Below, piece after piece: positions 18,100-27,018 of a DNA stretch of 64,000 nt. Position 1 is the stretch's first letter, and every line of letters starts with the position of its first letter. The stretch comes from Clostridiales bacterium (GTDB lineage: Bacteria; Bacillota; Clostridia; Oscillospirales; Oscillospiraceae). Location of the stretch: the NCBI GenBank assembly GCA_004558025.1, contig SFEG01000001.1, forward strand, positions 62,001 through 126,000, read 5' to 3'. The notes under the pieces are model-generated. The model saw only the letters and a program-made list of their open reading frames with translations. It did no database searches and was not told where the DNA came from. The position numbers and the translations under genes were made by a program.

Positions 18100-19320
18100 T
18101 TATTTGAGAATGATTTTATTGAAGCTTTTCTTACCGCGCTTGAGAACGACGCCGGACTTGAGCTCGTCAGCGGTAAACGCCTTGGCGATATCGGTGATTT
18201 TCTCGTCATTTGCGGAAATGCCGCCCTGCTGGATATTGCGGCGAGCCTCGGATTTGGATGCACACAGCCCCGTGATCACAAGCGCTGTCATGATATCGAG
18301 AGAACCGTCCGTAAGCTCCGCTTCGCCGAGCTCGGTAGTCGGCATTTCTCCCGATGCGCCGCCGCCGAACAGAGCCTTTGCGGAAGCCTCGGCCTTCTTT
18401 GCCTCTTCCTCGCCGTGGACAAGTGAGGTCAGCTCGTAGGCCAGTATCTCCTTGGCCTTGTTAAGCTGCGAGCCCTCCCAGCCGTCCATCTCGTCTATCT
18501 GCTCAAGCGGCAGGAAGGTCAGCATGCGAAGGCACTTGAGAACGTCGGCATCGTCAACATTGCGCCAGTACTGGTAGAAATCGTAGGGCGAGGTCTTGTT
18601 TGGGTCGAGCCAAACCGCGCCTGCCGCGGTCTTGCCCATCTTTTTGCCCTCGGAGTTGAGCAGCAGAGTAATGGTCATAGCATGAGCGTCCTTGCCGAGC
18701 TTGCGGCGGATAAGCTCCGTGCCGCCAAGCATATTTGACCACTGATCGTTGCCGCCGAACTGCATGTTGCAGCCGTAGTGCTGGAACATGTAGTAGAAGT
18801 CATAGCTCTGCATTATCATGTAGTTAAACTCTAAGAAGCTCAGACCCTTTTCCATACGCTGCTTGTAGCACTCGGCACGCAGCATGTTGTTGACGGAAAA
18901 GCATGCGCCTACCTCGCGCAGAAGCTCAATGTAGTTGAGCGGCTTGAGCCACTCGGAGTTGCGCAGCATGATCGCCTTGCCCTCGGAGAAATCAATGAAC
19001 TTCTCCATCTGCTTTTTAAAGCACTCGGCATTATGCGCGATGGTCTCTTCGGTGAGCATTTGGCGCATATCCGTTCTGCCGGAGGGGTCGCCGATGAGCG
19101 TGGTACCGTCACCGATAAGGGCTATCGGGCGGTTTCCTGCCATCTGAAGGCGCTTCATAAGGCACAGAGCCATGAAGTGGCCAACATGCAGAGAGTCCGC
19201 GGTGCAGTCAAAGCCGATATAGAATGTGGCTTTGCCGTTGTTTATCATTTCCTTTATCTGATCTTCGTTCGTTACCTGTGCGATAAGGCCTCTTGCGACC
19301 AGTTCTTCGTAAATACCCAT
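18100..19320 (-). CDS. tyrS: Tyrosyl-tRNA synthetase
   Basis: It charges tRNA-Tyr with tyrosine. The 406 residues comprise a class I catalytic domain with the HIGH-type HVGH (45-48) and KMGKT (227-231), Tyr-binding FYIGFDCTADSLH and QFGGNDQW, and a C-terminal S4 RNA-binding domain (about 340-406, SKSEARRNIQQGGI). The ATG overlaps the stop of the upstream gene by one base (TAATG), implying coupled translation. Expression is governed by the tyrosine T-box at 19726-19979. Confidence 0.97.
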   Translation of the reverse strand: MGIYEELVARGLIAQVTNEDQIKEMINNGKATFYIGFDCTADSLHVGHFMALCLMKRLQMAGNRPIALIGDGTTLIGDPSGRTDMRQMLTEETIAHNAECFKKQMEKFIDFSEGKAIMLRNSEWLKPLNYIELLREVGACFSVNNMLRAECYKQRMEKGLSFLEFNYMIMQSYDFYYMFQHYGCNMQFGGNDQWSNMLGGTELIRRKLGKDAHAMTITLLLNSEGKKMGKTAAGAVWLDPNKTSPYDFYQYWRNVDDADVLKCLRMLTFLPLEQIDEMDGWEGSQLNKAKEILAYELTSLVHGEEEAKKAEASAKALFGGGASGEMPTTELGEAELTDGSLDIMTALVITGLCASKSEARRNIQQGGISANDEKITDIAKAFTADELKSGVVLKRGKKSFNKIILK

Positions 19321-19712
19321 TAAGTTTTCTCCTTATTCATTATATCTTCAGCCGTTTTGGCCATGAATGCGATTATTTCCATGCAGTCAATGTTGCCCTT
19401 GAGCTCTTCGCAGCGCACATGACCGTACTTTTCACGAGCAATGCTGACGCACTGCTTTGCGATGGAAGCGATCTTGTCCTTTGCTGCAATATCCTGCCCG
19501 TCGGTAAACGGAAATACAAGCCCCTCTGCCATAACGGCACCTGTCACAGCTCCGCACAGCTCGCCGCTTCTTGCGCCGCCGCCGAAGCCGGCCGACAGTG
19601 CGAGCGCTGTTTTTTCGTCCATACCGGTATACTCGCAGCACGCGGCAAACACCGACTGGGCGCAGTTAAAGCCTTTATTGTGATAATCCAATGCTCTTTG
19701 TCCAATATCCAT
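19320..19712 (-). CDS. C_GCAxxG_C_C family redox-like protein
   Basis: A 130-residue protein of a widespread anaerobe family named after its cysteine pattern (Pfam C_GCAxxG_C_C). Visible are GFNCAQSV (C17), C25/C26, the glycine-rich GFGGGARSGELCGAVTGAVM with C53, and C88, C101 and C110. Members are thought to be redox-active, but no reaction is established. It is the first gene behind the tyrosine T-box, with AGGAGG seven bases before its ATG, and its stop overlaps the tyrS start. That position makes it the most directly T-box-controlled gene here, which is unusual. Confidence 0.85.
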   Translation of the reverse strand: MDIGQRALDYHNKGFNCAQSVFAACCEYTGMDEKTALALSAGFGGGARSGELCGAVTGAVMAEGLVFPFTDGQDIAAKDKIASIAKQCVSIAREKYGHVRCEELKGNIDCMEIIAFMAKTAEDIMNKEKT

Positions 19713-19725
19713 AGCTACCTCCTGT

Positions 19726-19979
19726 AAAAAAAGCCCCCTGTCCTAAGACAGAGGGCGTTGTTAACGCGGTACCACCTCTATGTGGCGCTTTCTCCTCGCG
19801 GATAAAGCCTCGGTGAGTTCGTGACTCAAGCGCTGTATCGGGCGCCCCCGTCATCGCCTACTGCAATTCAGCGAGCCGCTCCAAGCCGTATTCGTTCGTC
19901 CTCGCTCTCCCCTTTTCAGCAAACAGGGGCTCTCTGTGCAGCAAAAAATGAATTACTTGTGCTCTTCATCGCGTTATCG
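19726..19979 (-). promoter_or_regulatory. T-box riboswitch, tyrosine-specific
   Basis: The minus-strand leader contains the T-box sequence AGGTGGTACCGCG (19777-19765), then an intrinsic terminator (GCCCTCUGUC paired with GACAGGGGGC, 19756-19733, followed by seven Ts). The likely specifier codon UAC (Tyr) is at 19890-19888 in the context GAAUACGG within stem I, matching the downstream tyrS. GAGAG-type stem I features precede it. Uncharged tRNA-Tyr should favour the antiterminator and allow transcription of the C_GCAxxG_C_C gene, tyrS and ybaK. The ends are approximate. Confidence 0.92.
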
Positions 19980-19985
19980 AAGTGG

Positions 19986-20014
19986 ATTATACTAAACTAA
20001 TCACGTCTTGTCAA
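19986..20014 (-). promoter_or_regulatory. Consensus SigA promoter of the T-box operon
   Basis: Perfect TTGACA (20014-20009) and TATAAT (19991-19986) with a 17-bp spacer, the only fully consensus promoter noticed in the window. Strong initiation fits a gene regulated downstream by transcription attenuation. Confidence 0.9.
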
Positions 20015-20020
20015 CTTATA

Positions 20021-20061
20021 TTTCGGTATGAAAAAGGCCGATGACCTTTTTCATACCGAAA
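20021..20061. terminator. Long inverted repeat after recN, probable terminator
   Basis: Seventeen bp of perfect pairing (20021-20037 with 20045-20061) around a 7-base loop. The core AAAAAGG..CCTTTTT resembles a weak intrinsic terminator in both directions. It lies 90 bp past recN and only 7 bp upstream of the T-box operon's -35, so it insulates that promoter or could be a protein-binding site. The remaining bases between 20062 and 20149 show nothing recognisable. Confidence 0.55.
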
Positions 20062-20149
20062 TGTACAGCAATTAGATTTCGAGCGGAGCCTTTGTCCCCT
20101 CGAGCTCCCCTGCTGCGTGGTTTCTTTAAGCCAAGGCTTTGTTATTTGT

Positions 20150-21826
20150 TCACCTTAACTTATATTTATCAGCAGCGGCGAGCTGCTCCTCGGCTCCGGC
20201 GAGCGTGGTATCGGTAATAACGTCGCCGCCATAGAGTCTTGCAAGCTCCATTCGCCTTCCCTGCCTGTCGAGCTCTTTTACAACAGTGAATGTTTTGCCG
20301 TCACGCTCTGCCTTTTCGATTTTATCGTGACTGTCGGCCAAAGCAGCGATCTGCGGCAGGTGAGTTATGCACAAGACCTGCTTTCCGCGCGAGAGATCGC
20401 TCATCTTCTCGCCGACGCGCTGAGCAGCTATGCCGGACACGCCAGTATCTATCTCGTCAAACACCATTGTTTCTATGGGGTCGTTATCCGAAAAAGCGGT
20501 TTTCATTGCGAGCATTATTCGGCTGAGCTCGCCGCCTGATGCGATTTTCGATATCCGTCCAAGCTCCATGCCGGCGTTTGCCGATATGAGAAACCTGACC
20601 GCATCCGCACCTGTACGGTCAAAGCCGAGCTCGTTTTCCACAGGCTCAACGGAAACCTTGAAGCGAACCGACGGCATGCTCAAATCTTTAAGCTCGCTGC
20701 AAATGCGTTCTTCAAGCTTGATGGCAGCCTCCTTGCGGCATTTCGTCAGCGCTTCTGCTTTCTTTACGCAATAATTCTTGTGCTCTGCAAGCTGTTTTTC
20801 GAGCTTTTTGAGCATATCATCGGAATACTCAAGCATGGCAAGCTCACGCCGGCTGTCGTCGAGCAGCTTGAGCATGCCCTCTTCGTCGGCATTATATTTT
20901 CTGCTAAGACGCTTGAGAAGTGCAGTCCGTGTTTCTATTAGGTCATATTCGTCGGGCGAAAACTCAAGCCCGTCGCGGAAGTCTCGTATACGCTCGGCTG
21001 CGTCGTATATAAGCGAAGATGCGCTGCCTATAATATCGGCAGTTTCACGCAGCTCGTCCGATATGAGAGCGGCTCGGCTCATAAGAGATGCGGCCTCGTC
21101 TATCAAAGACGCAGCATTTTCATCGCAGGCATAGAGTGCGCTGTATGCCCCGTCAAGAGCCTCTGTGAGCTTTTCGGAGTTGCGCAGCAGGTCGCGTCGG
21201 GCAATGAGCTCATCCTCCTCACCCACGCGCAGTTGAGCATTTTCAAGCTCTTCAATCCTGTATTTTAATCTGTCGGCCAAACGCTCCTTCTCGGCCTCGT
21301 CCATTGAGAGCTTATCCATCTCGCGTTTACAGGCGACATAAGCGGCGTAGGCCTCCTTGAAGGCCGTAAGCTCGCTTGAGGTCTTTCCGAAGCCGTCGAG
21401 ATAAGCAAGGTGCGAAGCTTCGTCCATCAGTTGGCGACCGTCGTTCTGACCGTGGATATCCAGCAGCAGAGAGCCCAGCTGTCTGAGCTGCGAGACGGTC
21501 ACGGGATTGCCGCATACGCGGCAATTATTCTTACCGTCAGCAGATATCTTCCTTCTTATTATTATCTCATCTTCGGGCTCAAAATCGTTTTCCTCGAACC
21601 ATTTTGCCGCCGTATCGGTCTCAAATACAGCCGACACGACGCCGTATTCGGCTCCGCTGCGCACGAGCTCGCGGCTTGTGCGCGCACCGAGGACAGCGCC
21701 GAGCGAGTCAACAATTATTGACTTGCCTGCGCCCGTTTCACCGGTAAGGACTGTCAGCCCTTGCCCAAATTCAATATCAGCTTTTTCAATGACAGCAATA
21801 TTTTCAATATGCAGCTGAGTAAGCAT
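20150..21826 (-). CDS. recN: DNA repair protein RecN
   Basis: RecN is an SMC-like ATPase that gathers DNA ends in double-strand break repair. The 558 residues start with MLTQLHIENIAVIEKADIEF and Walker A GETGAGKS (29-36). A coiled-coil middle (about 150-390) follows, then the ABC signature KIASGGELSRIMLAMK, Walker B MVFDEIDTGVSG and the H-loop ITHLPQIAA. It follows argR by 11 bp, the order also found in Bacillus, but the usual spoIVB-spo0A pair does not follow. Confidence 0.97.
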   Translation of the reverse strand: MLTQLHIENIAVIEKADIEFGQGLTVLTGETGAGKSIIVDSLGAVLGARTSRELVRSGAEYGVVSAVFETDTAAKWFEENDFEPEDEIIIRRKISADGKNNCRVCGNPVTVSQLRQLGSLLLDIHGQNDGRQLMDEASHLAYLDGFGKTSSELTAFKEAYAAYVACKREMDKLSMDEAEKERLADRLKYRIEELENAQLRVGEEDELIARRDLLRNSEKLTEALDGAYSALYACDENAASLIDEAASLMSRAALISDELRETADIIGSASSLIYDAAERIRDFRDGLEFSPDEYDLIETRTALLKRLSRKYNADEEGMLKLLDDSRRELAMLEYSDDMLKKLEKQLAEHKNYCVKKAEALTKCRKEAAIKLEERICSELKDLSMPSVRFKVSVEPVENELGFDRTGADAVRFLISANAGMELGRISKIASGGELSRIMLAMKTAFSDNDPIETMVFDEIDTGVSGIAAQRVGEKMSDLSRGKQVLCITHLPQIAALADSHDKIEKAERDGKTFTVVKELDRQGRRMELARLYGGDVITDTTLAGAEEQLAAADKYKLR

Positions 21827-21837
21827 ATAAGACCTCT

Positions 21838-22287
21838 TTAAAGCATTTCGTCTATCTCATGGCAGAACTGTTCCGCCGCTTCATTATCTTTCATTGCCAA
21901 AAATGCGGTATCATCGCCGGCAAGAGTACCCGCAAGGGTTTCAATGTGCATCGAATCGAGCGTCGAGCACGCGGCCGACGCAAGACCGGGCAGAGTCTTT
22001 ATGACGATGATATTCTGTGCGACGGCGTAGGATGTCACGCTTTCGCGGAATATCTTGCGCAGACGCATATCCCGGTCGTTATTGCGCGATTTATCGCTGA
22101 CGACATAGTGGTATTTGCCGCTGCTGCCAAGCTCCTTAACGAGATGCAGCTGTTTTATGTCTCTTGAAAGCGTTGCCTGAGTGCTGGAGATTCCGTGCTC
22201 AGCAAGTGCCTGTATAAGCTGTGCCTGAGTCTCGATCTCCTGACTTGAGATTATTTGGAGAATAACGCTTTGCCTTGAATCTTTCAA
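21838..22287 (-). CDS. argR: Arginine repressor ArgR/AhrC
   Basis: The 149-residue regulator of arginine metabolism has an N-terminal winged helix (about 1-70; QAQLIQALAEHGISSTQATLSRDIKQL, recognition helix with Ser-Thr-Gln-Ala-Thr) and a C-terminal hexamerisation/arginine-binding domain with the GTLAGDDTAFLAM motif. The start is TTG at 22287, with AAGGGGA seven bases before it. No arginine genes are nearby; argR in this location next to recN is the standard Firmicutes arrangement. Confidence 0.95.
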   Translation of the reverse strand: MKDSRQSVILQIISSQEIETQAQLIQALAEHGISSTQATLSRDIKQLHLVKELGSSGKYHYVVSDKSRNNDRDMRLRKIFRESVTSYAVAQNIIVIKTLPGLASAACSTLDSMHIETLAGTLAGDDTAFLAMKDNEAAEQFCHEIDEML

Positions 22288-22301
22288 CTAAGTGTCCCCT
22301 T

Positions 22302-23168
22302 TCAGTCAACTCTGTATTGCAGTTTATCAAATGTGGAATCATAAAAGCTGCGCTCGCCCAAGTAAATAAGGTTGGCGATCTTTGCCGAATTGCGCACTAC
22401 GACTATATCTTCGTTTGCAAGCTCAAAGCCGTCGGTACCGTCAACGGATACATATGCGCGCCTGTCGTGCAGCTTCTCGGCCTTTACGGTTATCGTATGA
22501 TAAGGTGAAAGCACAAAGCTTCTTGAACCGATATAATGTGCGCAGATCGGCGATATAATGAAGTTTTTTGCCTCCGGCTCAACGATAGGTCCGCCTGCGG
22601 ACATTGAGTAGCCGGTAGAGCCGGTCGGCGTCGATATGATTATCCCGTCGCCGGAGTAGCTCATTATGCGTTCGTCATCGCACCATGCCGTCAGCTTTAT
22701 GCAGTCGCCCATGCCATGTATTACGGCGTCGTTGAGACCGACATCGGCATATATTATCTCGCCGTTTCGGATAAGCTCGACATCTATCATCATTCTGAAG
22801 CTTGACGAGTAATTACCTGCAGCAGCATCAAGAATGAGCTCCAGATCTTCGGGCTCAAGCGAGGCCATAAAGCCTTTTGTTCCGAGATTTACACCAAGCA
22901 TCGGAATCTCGGTGTGGTTCAGATATCTCGCTGTGTGCAGAATGGTACCGTCGCCGCCTATGACGATAAACAGTGCGGCGCTGTATGCAACGGTGCTCCA
23001 CGCGGAAATCTCTACGTCGTCGGGTATGACCGAGGGGTCATGCGCGCCGAACACGGGACATACTGCGACTTTATACCCCTTTGCAAGCAGGATATCTCTT
23101 GCTTTTTTTGTAAGCTCAAGGCCACAATCCCGATAAGGGTTTGGGCACAACACAATAGGTTTAGCCAT
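22302..23168 (-). CDS. nadK: NAD kinase
   Basis: It phosphorylates NAD+ to NADP+. The 288-residue product has GGDGTIL (catalytic GGDG), NLGTKGFMA, the GDGIIISTPTGSTGYSMSAGGPI block and ALNDAVIH-like VGLNDAVIH. I chose ATG at 23168 (MAKPIVLCPN) with GAGGTTAAG just upstream; 16 more codons are open but overlap tlyA. It sits between tlyA and argR, a position where Bacillus has no gene but many Clostridia do. Confidence 0.95.
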   Translation of the reverse strand: MAKPIVLCPNPYRDCGLELTKKARDILLAKGYKVAVCPVFGAHDPSVIPDDVEISAWSTVAYSAALFIVIGGDGTILHTARYLNHTEIPMLGVNLGTKGFMASLEPEDLELILDAAAGNYSSSFRMMIDVELIRNGEIIYADVGLNDAVIHGMGDCIKLTAWCDDERIMSYSGDGIIISTPTGSTGYSMSAGGPIVEPEAKNFIISPICAHYIGSRSFVLSPYHTITVKAEKLHDRRAYVSVDGTDGFELANEDIVVVRNSAKIANLIYLGERSFYDSTFDKLQYRVD

Positions 23169-23175
23169 CTTAACC

Positions 23176-23970
23176 TCACAATTTTTCATGCGAGGCGTCA
23201 ACGACAGCCTGCGCATCTATAATAGGTGCGTCAAACACACCTTTTTTCATATAGCACAGATATTCTCTGTTGCCCTCCGGGCCTTTTATGGGCGAAAAAT
23301 CAAGTCCCATGACCGTCATTCCGACGCTCGGCGCAAAGTCCAAAATGCCGTCAATGACGGCAAGGTGTACGTTTTTGTCGCGTACGACGCCTTTTTTGCC
23401 GACCTCTTCCCTGCCGGCCTCAAATTGCGGCTTTATAAGGCAGATGAGCGCTCCGCCATCCTTGAGAAGCGAGCACACAGCCGGAAGCACGAGCTTTATC
23501 GATATAAACGACAGATCCATCACCGCCAAGTCGATAGGCTCGGGTATCTGCTCGGAGCTTATATAGCGTATATTTGTGCGCTCCATGTTTACGACCCGCT
23601 CGTCCTGCCTGAGGCTCCACGCAAGCTGCCCGTATCCGACATCGACGGAATATACCTTCTTGGCACCGTTTTGCAGCAGGACATCGGTAAAGCCGCCGGT
23701 TGACGCGCCGCAGTCGATACAGACCTTATCTGCCGGGTTTGCGGGGAAAACCTTGAGTGCCTTTTCAAGCTTAAAGCCGCCGCGGCTGACATACGGCAGC
23801 GCCGCGCCCCTGACTTCAACATTTGCGTCGGGCGATACCTGCATTCCGGGTTTGTCCGCTCGCTGTCCGTCGACAAAAACGAGACCGCTCATTATGGTCG
23901 TTTTTGCTCTTTCTCTGCTCTCCGTCAGCCCAAGATCAAAAACGAGCTGATCGAGTCTGATTTTTTTCAT
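23176..23970 (-). CDS. tlyA: TlyA-family rRNA 2'-O-methyltransferase
   Basis: The 264-residue protein joins an N-terminal S4 RNA-binding domain (1-62, KIRLDQLVFDLGLTESRERA) to a Rossmann RrmJ/FtsJ-type methyltransferase (DCGASTGGFTDVLLQNGA, VDVGYGQL, DLSFISIKLVLPA, KPQFEAGREEVGKKGVV). Homologues methylate 2'-OH of rRNA nucleotides and influence capreomycin sensitivity; older databases call them hemolysins. It overlaps the dxs stop (ATGA), and stands in the conserved dxs-tlyA-argR-recN order. Confidence 0.94.
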   Translation of the reverse strand: MKKIRLDQLVFDLGLTESRERAKTTIMSGLVFVDGQRADKPGMQVSPDANVEVRGAALPYVSRGGFKLEKALKVFPANPADKVCIDCGASTGGFTDVLLQNGAKKVYSVDVGYGQLAWSLRQDERVVNMERTNIRYISSEQIPEPIDLAVMDLSFISIKLVLPAVCSLLKDGGALICLIKPQFEAGREEVGKKGVVRDKNVHLAVIDGILDFAPSVGMTVMGLDFSPIKGPEGNREYLCYMKKGVFDAPIIDAQAVVDASHEKL

Positions 23971-25811
23971 TTTTCACCCCTGACCAGCTTTTCAGCTGCA
24001 TTGGCAAGACTTTCTGCGTCAAGTCCGCAGTGAGCTATAAGCTCGGACACCGTTCCTTGAACGACAATGCCGCTGCCGAGATTCGGCGTATACGCGGCGC
24101 TTACCTTAACGCCGCCGCGCTCTGCGCAGGCAAGTATCTCGTCTGCTATGCAGCCGCTTTGGCAGACCTGCTCGCTCATAAGAAAGCGGCCTGTTTTCCG
24201 CATGGACGCAATTATATCTTCGTAATATCGGCTATCCAGCCGCGAAAGCTTGAACACATCGGCGCGTATACCTCTGTCAGCAAGTATATCTGCAGTGTCG
24301 AGCGCAATATTGATATCCGTTCCGTAAGCGGCGATTGTAATATCTTTTCCGTCTCGCAGCTTCACGCAGCCATCTGTAATGCAGTCTGTATACCTGCCCT
24401 CTCCGCCGCGCGGATATCTGATGGCCACAGGGCCGGACAGGCGGTTTACAGCCTCATCGAGCATGGCTTCAAGCTCGGCAAAGCTTGCTGGACACAGCAC
24501 TTGCATATGCGGCACTGAGCGCAGATAGCTTATATCAAACGCGCCGTGGTGAGTTTCGCCGTCATTGCCGACGAGTCCTGCTCTGTCAACACAGAACACA
24601 ACATGCAGATCCTGAAGCGCGACATCGTGTATGAGCATATCATACGCACGCTGGAGAAAGCCCGAATATATTGCTACGACCGGCGTGAGCGCTTGCTTTG
24701 CCATACCGGCTGCCATTGCGACCGCGTGCTCCTCGGCTATGCCTACGTCAAAAAAGCGATTCGGAAAGCGTTCCGAAAACTCGCTGAGGCCCGTTCCTGC
24801 GCACATGGCGGCAGTTATGGCGACGATATCGTGATTAATTTCGGCAAGCTGCGTGAGCTTTTTACCGAAAACTGAGGAAAAGCAGGGCTTTGAAGGCGGC
24901 ATTTCGCCCGTAACGGGATCAAATTTTCCAACGCCGTGATATTTGTCGGGATGCTCCTCGGCGTATTTGCAGCCCTTGCCCTTTTTACTTATGACGTGCA
25001 CGAGCACGGGTGTGTTCATTTCTTTGGCCCAGCGGATAACGGTTTCAAGCTGATCGACATCGTGCCCGTCGACAGGGCCGAGATAATATATACCCATTGA
25101 GTCGAACATATTTGTCGGCAGTATTGACTTTTTAAGCGCCTCTTTCAGTTTGTGGCTTGCGTTGTACAGACCGTCCATACCGCTGATGGCCTGCCTGTAC
25201 CAGCGCTTAAAATTAATATATCCCGGCTTTACGCGTTCTTTGGACAAAAGCTTTGCAATTCCGCCGACGTTGCCGTTTATGCTCATGCCGTTGTCATTAA
25301 GAATTATGACAATAGGCTCGCTGCTGCCGCCGACGTTGGCAAGCCCCTCATACGCAAGGCCGCCTGTCAGAGCACCGTCGCCGATAACGGCGCATACGCT
25401 GTAGTTTTCGCCTTTTATTGTCCTGGCCCTCGCCATTCCGAGCGCGACGGAAACGGAGTTCGAGGCGTGTCCCGCGATAAAAGCGTCGTCGTCTGCCTCG
25501 TAGGGCTTCGGAAAGCCCGAAAGCCCGCCGTAGCAGCGCAGTGTTCCGAAAGCAGCGCGTCGCCCTGTTATTATCTTGTGCGCGTAGCTCTGGTGCCCAA
25601 CATCAAACACTATCCTGTCGACCGCGCTGTCATACACTCTGTGCAGAGCGACTGTCAGCTCGACCGTTCCAAGATTGGAAGCCAAATGTCCGCCTGTTTT
25701 TGAAACATTGTCGATTATAAACTCGCGCAGCTCGCTGCACAGCTGAGGAAGCTCGCTTTTGCTCAGACGCTTTATATCATTAGAGGAATTGACTTTATTC
25801 AAAATATTCAA
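23967..25811 (-). CDS. dxs: 1-deoxy-D-xylulose-5-phosphate synthase
   Basis: First enzyme of the MEP isoprenoid pathway: pyruvate plus glyceraldehyde-3-phosphate give DXP, with thiamine diphosphate. The 614 residues have the ThDP/Mg motif GDGALTGGLAYEGLANVG..NDNGMSIN, the HVISKKGKGCKYAE loop, the catalytic Glu in DVGIAEEHAV and DRAGLVGNDGETHHG. The start codon is TTG at 25811 with GAGGT upstream; no ATG is near. A terminator separates it from ispA, so it probably has its own promoter. Confidence 0.97.
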   Translation of the reverse strand: MNILNKVNSSNDIKRLSKSELPQLCSELREFIIDNVSKTGGHLASNLGTVELTVALHRVYDSAVDRIVFDVGHQSYAHKIITGRRAAFGTLRCYGGLSGFPKPYEADDDAFIAGHASNSVSVALGMARARTIKGENYSVCAVIGDGALTGGLAYEGLANVGGSSEPIVIILNDNGMSINGNVGGIAKLLSKERVKPGYINFKRWYRQAISGMDGLYNASHKLKEALKKSILPTNMFDSMGIYYLGPVDGHDVDQLETVIRWAKEMNTPVLVHVISKKGKGCKYAEEHPDKYHGVGKFDPVTGEMPPSKPCFSSVFGKKLTQLAEINHDIVAITAAMCAGTGLSEFSERFPNRFFDVGIAEEHAVAMAAGMAKQALTPVVAIYSGFLQRAYDMLIHDVALQDLHVVFCVDRAGLVGNDGETHHGAFDISYLRSVPHMQVLCPASFAELEAMLDEAVNRLSGPVAIRYPRGGEGRYTDCITDGCVKLRDGKDITIAAYGTDINIALDTADILADRGIRADVFKLSRLDSRYYEDIIASMRKTGRFLMSEQVCQSGCIADEILACAERGGVKVSAAYTPNLGSGIVVQGTVSELIAHCGLDAESLANAAEKLVRGEK

Positions 25812-25859
25812 AACAATACCTCATAATTAATTAAATATTCGCAAAATATGCTATTATAT

Positions 25860-25888
25860 ATAATAACAAACCGCGGCGAATATTACAA
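25860..25888 (-). promoter_or_regulatory. Possible SigA promoter of dxs
   Basis: TTGTAA (25888-25883), 17 bp, TATTAT (25865-25860). The -35 lies in the loop of the ispA terminator, which may be a chance overlap. The region is AT-rich, so alternatives exist. Confidence 0.35.
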
Positions 25889-25907
25889 TAGACATTCGCC
25901 GCGGTTT
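25868..25907 (-). terminator. Hairpin terminator after ispA
   Basis: A 14-bp perfect stem (25868-25881 with 25894-25907, core CCGCGGCGAAT) and 12-base loop, 15 bp past the ispA stop, followed by a moderately T-rich tail. Confidence 0.7.
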
Positions 25908-25922
25908 TACAGATTATTCACT

Positions 25923-26789
25923 TCAATTCTTTCGCGTTACCATGGAATCGGCAAGCTCGCCGAGAAATTTCGTGTCCTCAAACGCGCCTGAAAGAGCTTT
26001 TTTGGCCTGATCTGTGAGCTTTTCGATCATTTTCATGCATTTATCCTCGCCGAGCAGCGCCATGTAGGTGTTCTTATGCTCCTCGGCATCCGAGCCCACG
26101 GGCTTTCCGAGCTCCTCACTGGTGCTTATAACGTCCAAAATATCATCGCGGATCTGGAATGCAGCGCCGACGCATGCGCCGTACTGTGCGGCAGCCTCGA
26201 GCATGGCTTCGCTTCCGCCGGCTGCGGCAACACCCATGCGGCAAGCCGCTATGAGCAGTGCACCGGTCTTGCGTGAGTTAATATCGTCAAGCTCATCCTC
26301 GGAAAGGATCTTGCTCTCGCCTATCATATCAAGATACTGTCCGGCGCACATTCCGTCACTGCCGACAGCGTCGGCGAGTATCTCAATGCAATTAGCTCTT
26401 GCCTCGGCCGAAAGAGAGCTGCGCGCTATCGTACCGAATGCCTCGGCCTGAAGGGCATCCCCTGCCAAAGTCGCGGTACATTCGCCGTAGACAACGTGGT
26501 TTGTCGGCTTACCGCGGCGCAGATCGTCATTATCCATGCACGGAAGATCGTCGTGGATAAGGCTGTATGTGTGCAGCATTTCTATAGCGCAGGCAACGGG
26601 CAGAGCCTTCTCTGTATCGCCGCCGGAGATACGGCAGAACTCCAAAACAAGCATGGGGCGAATACGCTTGCCGCCCGCTGTCAGGCTGTAGTGCATGGAC
26701 TCAAGAAGTCCGTCGTAACTCAGACCTGCGGGAACAAAATACTCGGAAAGCTTCGCGTCTACAAGGTTTTTATATTCGTTTGCAGTCAT
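25923..26789 (-). CDS. ispA: Farnesyl/geranylgeranyl diphosphate synthase
   Basis: A trans-isoprenyl diphosphate synthase of 288 residues that condenses IPP with allylic diphosphates. Landmarks are GGKRIRP (about 39-45), the first Asp-rich motif DDLPCMDND (80-88) followed by RRGKPTNH, and the second motif DDILD with GKPVGSDAEEHKNTY. The short chain-length side before the first Asp motif and overall similarity fit the IspA (C15) group. The start is taken as ATG 26789, directly after the xseB stop; four further upstream codons are open. Confidence 0.93.
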   Translation of the reverse strand: MTANEYKNLVDAKLSEYFVPAGLSYDGLLESMHYSLTAGGKRIRPMLVLEFCRISGGDTEKALPVACAIEMLHTYSLIHDDLPCMDNDDLRRGKPTNHVVYGECTATLAGDALQAEAFGTIARSSLSAEARANCIEILADAVGSDGMCAGQYLDMIGESKILSEDELDDINSRKTGALLIAACRMGVAAAGGSEAMLEAAAQYGACVGAAFQIRDDILDVISTSEELGKPVGSDAEEHKNTYMALLGEDKCMKMIEKLTDQAKKALSGAFEDTKFLGELADSMVTRKN

Positions 26790-26790
26790 A

Positions 26791-27018
26791 TCATTCACCA
26801 AAAGGGAGCTCTTCCGGCTCGCCGTCCTGACCTTTTCTGAGCTTTACGACCTTCTGCTCGGCCTCACTGAGCAGCGTGTCGCAATTGGATATGAGAGCGG
26901 TGCCCTCCTCAAAAAGCTTGAGCGATTCGCTCAGCGGAGCATCTCCGCGCTCAAGCTGCTTTACTATCTCGTCAAGCCGTTTTACCGACTCCTCGAAGCT
27001 CATCTTTTTCTTAGTCAT
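26791..27018 (-). CDS. xseB: Exodeoxyribonuclease VII small subunit
   Basis: A 75-residue helical hairpin protein matching XseB (MSFEESVKRLDEIVKQLERGDAPLSESL, then FEEGTALISNC). It associates in several copies with XseA to form exonuclease VII, which degrades single-stranded DNA. ATG at 27018 lies inside the end of xseA (8-bp overlap, CATGACTAA), so translation is coupled; seven upstream codons are open but not needed. Confidence 0.95.
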   Translation of the reverse strand: MTKKKMSFEESVKRLDEIVKQLERGDAPLSESLKLFEEGTALISNCDTLLSEAEQKVVKLRKGQDGEPEELPFGE

